Below are positions 30,128-35,896 of a stretch of DNA of 35,896 nucleotides, in pieces. Source of the DNA: Azonexus sp. (GTDB lineage Bacteria; Pseudomonadota; Gammaproteobacteria; Burkholderiales; Rhodocyclaceae). Under the pieces are notes generated by a model. That model was not told the DNA's origin and made no database searches. It saw nothing but the letters and a program-made list of their open reading frames with translations. The stretch spans positions 1 to 35,896 of the forward strand of contig JAUYEI010000087.1 in NCBI GenBank assembly GCA_030691385.1, read 5' to 3'. The translations under genes were made by a program, and so were the position numbers. Position 1 is the first letter of the stretch. Every line of letters starts with the position of its first letter.

Positions 30128-33100
30128 ATGGCCCGCTTCGACCCGCAACAAAGCTACCTGCTCCAGCCCCACCCGCCACGCTGGAAATTCCAGCTTTTCC
30201 TTGGCCTCATCGTCGTCGGCGCCGCCCTGGCCGGCGTTGCCTGGGTCGAGTTGGAGGAATCCTTCATCCAGGCCAGCCACTTCGCCGAAAGGGCGAAAAC
30301 CTCGACCTGGACCGTTGAACCCGGCGCCGACAAGGACATCTGGCTACCCGGCACCGGCCCCTACGAGCAGCGCCTGGGCTATGCCCAGCTCAACACCTTC
30401 CTGCCGCGCCTGGCCAGTGCCGGTTTCACCGTTGCCGCCCAGGCCCGCCAGTCCGAGGGCTTCCGCGCCATTGTCGGGCGTGGCCATTTCCCCATTTACC
30501 GCGAAAAGTCGCGGGCCGGCCTGAGCATCCTCGATCGCCACGACCAGCCGCTTTATGACAGCCAGTACCCGCGCGTCCAGTACGCCGACTTCGAGGCCAT
30601 TCCGCCGGTGCTGGTCGAGGCCCTGCTCTTCATCGAAAACCGCGACCTGCTCGACGCCAATTCGCCGAAACACAATCCGGCCGTCGACTGGGGCCGGCTG
30701 ACCCGCGTCGCGGCCGGCCAGGCGGCGCGCCAGGTCGGCCTTGGCGGCGGCCGGGCCGGTGGCAGCACGCTGGCGACGCAGATCGAGAAATTCCGCCACT
30801 CGCCGGGTGGCCGCACGCATGACAGCAAGGATAAATATCACCAGATGATGTCGGCCGCCCTGCGCGCCTACCAGGACGGCGAAGAAAACCTGCCGGCCCG
30901 CCGCCGTATCGTGCTCGATTTCGTCAATTCCGTGCCGCTCGGCGGCATCCCCGGCTATGGCGAGGTCAATGGCCTGGGCGATGGCCTGTGGGCCTGGTAC
31001 GGCCAGGATTTCAGCCAGATCAACCAACTCCTGGCCGACCCCCAGGCCGATCTGACGCAACGCGCCAAGGCCTTCAAGCAGGCGCTTTCCCTCTTCGTCG
31101 CCCAGCGCCGGCCGTCCGGCCTGCTCGGCGACAACACCGGGCGTCTCAACACGCTGACCGACAGCTATATCCGTCTGCTCGCCGACGACCAGTTGATCCC
31201 CGCCGACCTGCGCGAAGCCGCCCTGCTCGTGCAGATCAGTCCGGCCCGCCAGGCCCGGCCGGCTGAAGAGGTGTCCTTCGTCGAGCGCAAGGCGGTCAAC
31301 GAAATCCGCGGCACGCTCGGCGAACTGCTCAACGTCGAGAACCTCTATGCCCTCGACCGCTACGACCTGACCGTGCACAGCACGCTCGACGGCCCCAGCC
31401 AGCAGGCCGTGACGCGCACCCTCAACCGCCTCGCCGACCCGGCCTTCCTGGCCTGCGCCGGCCTCAAGGAAACCCGACTACTGGCCAGGGGCGACCCGAA
31501 ACAGGTCAATTACAGCCTGACTCTCTACGAGCGCACGCCGACCGCCAACGTCCTGCGCATCCAGGCCGACAACCTCGACCAGCCGCTCGACATCAACGCC
31601 GGCACCAAGCTCGATCTGGGCTCCAGCGCCAAGTTCCGCACCCTGGTTTCCTACCTGCTGGTCGTTGCCGACCTGCACAAGCGCTACGCCCAGACGCCAC
31701 CGGAAGAACTGGCCAAGCTGCCCCGCCACCCGGCCGATCGCCTGAGCAACTGGGCCATCGACACCCTGCGCGCCAAACCCGAAACGACGCTGGAAGAACT
31801 GCTCGAAGCGGCCATGGAACGCCGATATTCGGCCAGCCCCGGCGAAACCTTCTTCACCGGCGGCGGCATCCACCGTTTCGGCAATTTCAAGCACGAAGAC
31901 GACAGCAAGGTGCCGAGCGTCGCCGAAGCCCTCGAACAGTCGGTCAATCTTTCCTTCGTGCGCATCATGCACGACGTCGTCCATTACCACGCCTACGAGG
32001 CTGTCGGCGCCCCGGCCCGCGGCCTGCGCGACAAGGAGGACGACGATACCCGCCAGGCCTTCCTCAACCGCTTCGCCGAGCGCGAGGGCCTGGGTTTCCT
32101 GCGCACCTACTGGCACAAGTATCGCGATGTGGCCCCGGCCGATCGTCTCGAAGTGCTGAGCGACTCGGTCCCCTCCCGCCCCGTTCCGCAGGCCGCTGCC
32201 TACCTGAGCGTGCTGCCGAAGAGCGATTTCGAGAGCTTTGCCGCCTTCATGCGCAAACAGCTCGGCGAGCGGGCCGGTACCGACGCCGGCCTGCGCCGCC
32301 TGTTCGACATGCACGCCACGCGCCAGTACAACCTGGCCGACCAGGGCTACCTGGCCCGCGTCCATCCGCTCGAGCTGTGGCTGGTCCGCCACCTGCAGAG
32401 CGATCCGAAAGCGACACTCAAGGACATCGTCCCGGCCAGCGTCGAAGCCCGCCGCGACGCCTCGAAATGGCTGTTCGCACCGCGCTTCAAGCACGCCCAG
32501 CAGGTGCGCATCGACATCGTCGTCGAGGTCGCGGCTTTCGAGCGCATTGCCGAAGAGTGGCGGCGTCTGGGTTACCCCTTCGAGCATCTGGTGCCCTCGC
32601 TGGCCACCGCTATCGGCAGTTCGGCCGACCGCCCGGCCGCCCTCGCCGAACTGATGGGCATCGTCGTAAACGACGGCATCCGCCGGCCGACGGTGCGCAT
32701 CGACGAACTCCACTTCGCCACCAATACCCCATTCGAAACCCGCCTGCAGCACCAGACCGCAACCGGCCAGCGGGTCATGCCGGCCGAAGTCGCCCAGGTC
32801 ACGCGGCGCGCCCTGCTCCGCGTCGTCAATAGCGGCACAGCCCGGCGCATCAAGGACACCTACCGCGACGCCGAGGAACAGCCGCTAGCCATGGGCGGCA
32901 AGACCGGCACCGGCGACCACCGTTCCAAGGTCATCGGCGCCGACGGCGGGGTGCGCAGCGCCAAGGTCATGAACCGCGCCGCCACCTTCGCCTTCTACAT
33001 CGGCGAGCGTTTCTACGGCGTCGTCACCGCCTTCGTTCCCGGCTCGAAGGCGGCCGGCTATGACTTCACCTCGGCGCTGCCGGTACAGATCATGAAAGAG

Positions 33101-33166
33101 ATGGAACCGGCCCTGCGCCCGTTGATCTCCGACCGGCCGGCGGCCGAAGGAAAGTGCAAGGGCTGA
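30128..33166 (+). CDS. Large class A penicillin-binding protein (transglycosylase/transpeptidase)
   Basis: 1012 residues. A short cytoplasmic tail and one membrane helix (about 20-41) anchor it. The glycosyltransferase 51 domain has ALLFIENRDL (Glu170) and GGSTLATQIEKF (second conserved Gln/Glu region). The transpeptidase domain has all three motifs: Ser499-Ser-Ala-Lys502 (SxxK), Ser605-Val-Asn607 (SxN) and KTGTG (from Lys925). It should polymerise and cross-link peptidoglycan. The 320 residues between SxN and KTG are about twice the usual distance, so an extra domain is inserted there. Start: ATG 30128 just before MARFDPQQSYLL; an in-frame ATG at 30038 would add 30 basic residues of no family likeness. 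Confidence 0.88.
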   Translation: MARFDPQQSYLLQPHPPRWKFQLFLGLIVVGAALAGVAWVELEESFIQASHFAERAKTSTWTVEPGADKDIWLPGTGPYEQRLGYAQLNTFLPRLASAGFTVAAQARQSEGFRAIVGRGHFPIYREKSRAGLSILDRHDQPLYDSQYPRVQYADFEAIPPVLVEALLFIENRDLLDANSPKHNPAVDWGRLTRVAAGQAARQVGLGGGRAGGSTLATQIEKFRHSPGGRTHDSKDKYHQMMSAALRAYQDGEENLPARRRIVLDFVNSVPLGGIPGYGEVNGLGDGLWAWYGQDFSQINQLLADPQADLTQRAKAFKQALSLFVAQRRPSGLLGDNTGRLNTLTDSYIRLLADDQLIPADLREAALLVQISPARQARPAEEVSFVERKAVNEIRGTLGELLNVENLYALDRYDLTVHSTLDGPSQQAVTRTLNRLADPAFLACAGLKETRLLARGDPKQVNYSLTLYERTPTANVLRIQADNLDQPLDINAGTKLDLGSSAKFRTLVSYLLVVADLHKRYAQTPPEELAKLPRHPADRLSNWAIDTLRAKPETTLEELLEAAMERRYSASPGETFFTGGGIHRFGNFKHEDDSKVPSVAEALEQSVNLSFVRIMHDVVHYHAYEAVGAPARGLRDKEDDDTRQAFLNRFAEREGLGFLRTYWHKYRDVAPADRLEVLSDSVPSRPVPQAAAYLSVLPKSDFESFAAFMRKQLGERAGTDAGLRRLFDMHATRQYNLADQGYLARVHPLELWLVRHLQSDPKATLKDIVPASVEARRDASKWLFAPRFKHAQQVRIDIVVEVAAFERIAEEWRRLGYPFEHLVPSLATAIGSSADRPAALAELMGIVVNDGIRRPTVRIDELHFATNTPFETRLQHQTATGQRVMPAEVAQVTRRALLRVVNSGTARRIKDTYRDAEEQPLAMGGKTGTGDHRSKVIGADGGVRSAKVMNRAATFAFYIGERFYGVVTAFVPGSKAAGYDFTSALPVQIMKEMEPALRPLISDRPAAEGKCKG

Positions 33167-33175
33167 ATTAAGGAA

Positions 33176-33211
33176 ATGCATCATTCCCGCGCCAGCGGGA
33201 ATGACATGCAT
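33176..33211. repeat. REP-like palindrome
   Basis: TCATTCCCGC-GCCA-GCGGGAATGA is a perfect 10-bp stem (33181-33204), enclosed by ATGCA(T) on both sides. It is of the CATTCCCGC type common between genes in Proteobacteria. There is no T-run; it may protect the upstream mRNA end or act as a weak terminator for the penicillin-binding protein gene. Confidence 0.7.
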
Positions 33212-33237
33212 CACCCAAACACCGTAAAAACCACACT

Positions 33238-33251
33238 TTGCTGCGGCGCAA
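33238..33251. promoter_or_regulatory. Candidate CRP/FNR-family binding site
   Basis: TTGC-TGCGGC-GCAA is a 14-bp dyad. The outer TTG-N8-CAA matches the frame of FNR/CRP-type sites (FNR: TTGAT-N4-ATCAA). Its centre (33244.5) lies 41.5 bp before the start site predicted from the -10 box at 33274-33279, the standard class II activator position. Confidence 0.45.
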
Positions 33252-33273
33252 CAAAATGGTAGTCTTTGGCGCA

Positions 33274-33279
33274 TAAAAT
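33274..33279 (+). promoter_or_regulatory. -10 box of the acetate kinase-PduL fusion gene
   Basis: TAAAAT, 24 nt before the ATG at 33304, with no good -35 hexamer, as expected for an activator-dependent promoter. Confidence 0.5.
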
Positions 33280-33303
33280 AACGCGATCAAAGCGAGAAAC
33301 AGC

Positions 33304-35622
33304 ATGAGTGAAATCGACCTGAAACGCTTCTTCCTCGAGCAGGTCCGCCTGTTCGAAAACTTCCCGGCCGACAAGGTCGAGGAAATCGTCATCAAGTCCC
33401 GCCTGGCCACCTACGAGGGCAACGAAGCCATCCTCGAAACCGGCGACGACGGCCGTTTCATCGGCGTCATGATCAGCGGCCACGCCGAGATCTCGATGAC
33501 CGACAACACCGGCACCCGCGCCGTCATCACCCAGCTCGGCGTCGGCGACGTCTTCGGCGTCATGTCGCTGCTCACCGGCGACCGCATCGTCGCCGACGTC
33601 ATTGCCGGCAACCGCTGTTTCGTGCTGATGATCCCGCAGGAAGTCTTCAACACCCACATCCTGACCAACCCCAAGGCTGTCGGCTACCTCTCCCGCCTGC
33701 TCGCCGACCGCACGCGCGCCATGTCGGTCGATCTGGTCACCGCCCAGGCCAATGCCATCGTCCGCTCGCGCGACCCCTACGCGCTGTCGCTGACCACCAA
33801 CGAACCGGGCAAGGTCGTCGTCCTCAATGTCGGCATCAGCCAGATTCATTTCGGCATCTACGACACCGAAGAGAGCGGCGCCGATGTGCACGGCATCATC
33901 GACCACGCCGACCAGCAGGTCACCCGCATTACCGTCAAGGTCGGCACCCAGCAGAAAAGCATCGACCACGCGCCATTCAAGCTGTCCGACCTGTTCAAGA
34001 TCATGCAGGAAGCCACCGCCCTGCTCGGCGAGCACTTCACCTTCCATCCCGAAGACGTCAGCGCCATCGGCCATCGCGTCGTCCATGGCGGCAACAAGTT
34101 CTCCAGCTCGGTCGTCATCACCCCGGCCGTGATCGCTGACATCGAGGAGCTGTCTGTCTTCGCGCCGCTGCACAACCCGGTCAACGTGGCCGGCATCCGC
34201 GTCGCCATGAAGCTGTTCCCGAACGTGCCGCAGGTCGCCGTTTTCGACACTGCCTTCCACCAGACGCTGGCCCCCTACGCCTACCTCTACGGCCTGCCCT
34301 ACGACCTTTACAAGCAGCACGGCATCCGCCGCTACGGCTTCCACGGCACCTCGCACCGCTACGTTTCGCTGAAATCGGCTGAAGTCCTCAAGCGTCCGCT
34401 CGGCGAGCTCGAAATCGTCTCCTGCCACCTCGGCATCGGCGCCTCGCTGTGCGCCATCGACCATGGCCGTTCGATCGACACGACCATGGGCATGACGCCG
34501 AGTGACGGCCTGATCATGCCGAGCCGCTCGGGCAGCATCGACCCGGCGGTGATGATCCACCTCATGGAAAAGCACCACATGTCGCCCGAGCAGCTATCGA
34601 CGCTGATCAACACCGAAAGCGGCCTCAAGGGCATCTCCGGCATTTCGAGCGACATCCACGACATCGAGGCTGCCGCCGCCGACGGCCACCACCGCGCCCT
34701 GCTCGCCCACAAGGCCTACTGCTACCAGGTGCGCAAGAACATCGGCGCCTACGTCGCGGCGATGGGCGGCATCGACGTCCTGGCCTTCACCGGCGATGTC
34801 GGCGAAACCAGTGCGGCGGTACGCAGCCTGGCCTGTCAAGGCCTCGGCTACATGGGCATCAAGCTCGACGAGGAAAAGAACCGCAATGTCGGCAGCGTCG
34901 ATAATTTCGCCATCATCTCGGCCGACGATTCGCCGGTCGCCATCCTCGTCGTCGCCAATGACGACGAGCGCCTGGTCGCCTGGGAAACGCTGCGTTCCAT
35001 CGAGCGCAATGCCTTGCTGCTGGCGGCCAATGCCGAAGAGATCGCCATTCCGGTCGAAATCTCGGCCCACCACGCCCACCTCTCGCAGGCCGATGTCGAA
35101 AAACTGTTCGGCCCCGGCCACCAGCTGACGCCCATGCACGAACTGTCGCAGCCCGGCCAGTTCGCCTGCGAGGAACAGGTCCATCTGGTCGGCCCCAAGG
35201 GCCGGATCGCCAAGGTCCGCGTCCTCGGCCCGACGCGCAAGGAAACCCAGGTCGAGATCGCCATGACCGAGCAGTTCAAACTCGGCATCCAGCCCCCCAT
35301 CCGCCAGTCCGGCGATCTGGCCGGCACGCCCGGCGTGACGCTCGAAGGCCCGTACGGCAGCTCGGTGATCGAACGCGGCGTCGTCTGCGCCCAGCGCCAC
35401 ATCCACATGACGCCGGAAGACGCCATGCGCTTCCATGTGCGCGACAACTACGTCGTCCGCGTGCGCATCGAAGGCGAACGCCAGCTGATCTTCGGCGACG
35501 TCGTCGTCCGCGTGAATCCGGCCTTCCGCCTGGCCATGCACATCGATACCGACGAAGGTAACGCCGGCAACATCCAGACCGGGATGCTGGGCTACATCGA
35601 GGAAATTCAGAGCCGGCATTGA
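33304..35622 (+). CDS. Three-domain fusion: cyclic-nucleotide-binding-like, acetate kinase, PduL phosphotransacylase
   Basis: 772 residues. Residues 15-135 are a CRP-type sensor domain (ETGDDGRFIGVMISGHAEI, GDVFGVMSLLTGDR); the Glu that contacts cAMP ribose in CRP is Val86 here, so the ligand is open. Residues 170-566 are acetate/propionate kinase: GHRVVHGG (Arg258), FDTAFHQT (Asp315), RYGFHGTSHRYV (His347), SRSGSIDP (Arg408). But the first phosphate loop NxGSSSxK reads NVGISQIH (175-182), HLGNGSS reads HLGIGAS, and the late NEE reads NDDE. Residues 580-769 are PduL: SAHHAHLS (His590, His592), LGPTRKETQVEI, RHIHMTPEDA (His699, His701) and AMHIDTDEGNA (His746). PduL turns acyl-CoA and phosphate into acyl phosphate, and the kinase domain would make ATP and acetate from it. 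The gene has its own promoter and terminator. Kinase activity is uncertain; PduL looks competent. Confidence 0.92.
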   Translation: MSEIDLKRFFLEQVRLFENFPADKVEEIVIKSRLATYEGNEAILETGDDGRFIGVMISGHAEISMTDNTGTRAVITQLGVGDVFGVMSLLTGDRIVADVIAGNRCFVLMIPQEVFNTHILTNPKAVGYLSRLLADRTRAMSVDLVTAQANAIVRSRDPYALSLTTNEPGKVVVLNVGISQIHFGIYDTEESGADVHGIIDHADQQVTRITVKVGTQQKSIDHAPFKLSDLFKIMQEATALLGEHFTFHPEDVSAIGHRVVHGGNKFSSSVVITPAVIADIEELSVFAPLHNPVNVAGIRVAMKLFPNVPQVAVFDTAFHQTLAPYAYLYGLPYDLYKQHGIRRYGFHGTSHRYVSLKSAEVLKRPLGELEIVSCHLGIGASLCAIDHGRSIDTTMGMTPSDGLIMPSRSGSIDPAVMIHLMEKHHMSPEQLSTLINTESGLKGISGISSDIHDIEAAAADGHHRALLAHKAYCYQVRKNIGAYVAAMGGIDVLAFTGDVGETSAAVRSLACQGLGYMGIKLDEEKNRNVGSVDNFAIISADDSPVAILVVANDDERLVAWETLRSIERNALLLAANAEEIAIPVEISAHHAHLSQADVEKLFGPGHQLTPMHELSQPGQFACEEQVHLVGPKGRIAKVRVLGPTRKETQVEIAMTEQFKLGIQPPIRQSGDLAGTPGVTLEGPYGSSVIERGVVCAQRHIHMTPEDAMRFHVRDNYVVRVRIEGERQLIFGDVVVRVNPAFRLAMHIDTDEGNAGNIQTGMLGYIEEIQSRH

Positions 35623-35638
35623 TCGGGGGCTGAGGATG

Positions 35639-35667
35639 ATGGCCGGCTTTGTCCGGCCATTTTTTTG
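35639..35667 (+). terminator. Intrinsic terminator after the fusion gene
   Basis: ATGGCCGG-CTTTGT-CCGGCCAT, an 8-bp perfect stem followed by a run of T. Confidence 0.92.
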
Positions 35668-35776
35668 AAGCGGCTTTCCGGATATTGCTGTTGGGGTGCA
35701 TTGAATTGGCTTGGGGTTCCGCCCTTGCGGGGCGTCTCACTTTTTCTTGCTTCGTCAAGAAAAAGTAAGCAAAAAG

Positions 35777-35885
35777 AAGGCGACCCTGGGTCGGTGCCGG
35801 CTGCGCCGGTTCCCTGCGCTACTCGGAAAGCCGCCCGGCCTGCCGAGTAGCGCAATGAACCCGGCGCCGACCCGGGGGTCGCCTT
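35777..35885. repeat. Nested inverted repeat at the right edge
   Basis: The outer arms (about 35777-35800 and 35861-35885) pair AAGGCGACCC...GGGTCGCCTT over some 23 bp with few mismatches. The inner arms TGCGCTACTCGG (35815-35826) and CCGAGTAGCGCA (35843-35854) are perfectly complementary. It resembles long intergenic inverted repeats common in Betaproteobacteria that produce spurious small reading frames. No transposase is visible before the window ends. Nothing gene-like is seen between 35668 and 35776. Confidence 0.65.
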
Positions 35886-35896
35886 TTAGCTGCGCT

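Noticed and set aside
29845-30318. Plus-strand reading frame of 157 codons beginning in repeat copy 8
   Set aside because: No domain likeness, Pro-rich out-of-frame composition at its end, and it overlaps the penicillin-binding protein start in another frame.
35607-35855. Small reading frames on both strands at the right edge
   Set aside because: They follow the nested inverted repeat and have no ribosome site or family likeness.

Overview
This is a GC-rich chromosomal window whose gene content points to a betaproteobacterium of the Rhodocyclales (Dechloromonas/Azonexus-like). The pointers are a DUF2863 protein, the bioA-F-H-C-D order, yciB-yciI-bolA-ppiC, cysI-DUF934-cysH with an APS-type CysH, a CysB regulator and a NosD-like protein. 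The genus is an inference from gene content only. I saw no rRNA, tRNA, CRISPR array or transposase.

Layout. 1-4.9 kb (minus strand): a TrmB-like methyltransferase cut by the window edge, dusC, an accessory DUF4041/GIY-YIG gene and pgm. 5-6.5 kb: an orphan PIN protein and a lipoprotein hydrolase. 6.6-9.5 kb (minus): yaaA-eutB-eutC, overlapping or nearly so. 9.6-16.5 kb (plus): DUF2863, then a biotin operon (bioA, orphan ORF, parD, parE, bioF, bioH, bioC, bioD) in which a ParDE toxin-antitoxin pair sits between bioA and bioF. 16.5-18 kb (minus): an HD-GYP response regulator and an Hpt protein. 18-22.7 kb (plus): yciB-yciI-bolA, a secreted parvulin, an EAL/HDOD protein and a NosD-like protein. 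22.7-27 kb: cysB, a decayed TauE sulfite exporter, and cysI-DUF934-cysH for assimilatory sulfate reduction. 27-29.8 kb: a cold-shock/Excalibur protein and a HipBA module with an AT-rich operator region. 30.1-35.6 kb: a large class A penicillin-binding protein and a 772-residue fusion of a cyclic-nucleotide-binding-like domain, an acetate kinase domain and a PduL phosphotransacylase domain.

Two things stand out. First, a 33-bp sequence with core ACGGTCAACC, followed by two A-tracts about one helical turn apart, occurs eight times. All copies lie on the plus strand. Five are intergenic and three lie inside bioA, bioH and bioC, always read in the same frame (Thr-Val-Asn-Arg/Pro). In bioA and bioC they appear to replace codons rather than lengthen the protein. 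This resembles the architecture of DNA uptake signals, although the uniform orientation would also fit a strand-biased chromosome motif. Second, the three-domain acetate kinase-PduL fusion would put both steps of acetyl-CoA/acetate interconversion on one chain under a CRP-type sensor domain. Several kinase active-site residues are substituted while the PduL metal-ligand motifs are kept. Its promoter region carries a TTG-N8-CAA dyad centred 41.5 bp before the inferred transcription start.

Other themes: toxin-type genes (PIN, ParDE, HipBA) occupy accessory spots between housekeeping genes, and several plus-strand genes have a -10 box only 6-8 nt from the start codon, suggesting leaderless mRNAs.
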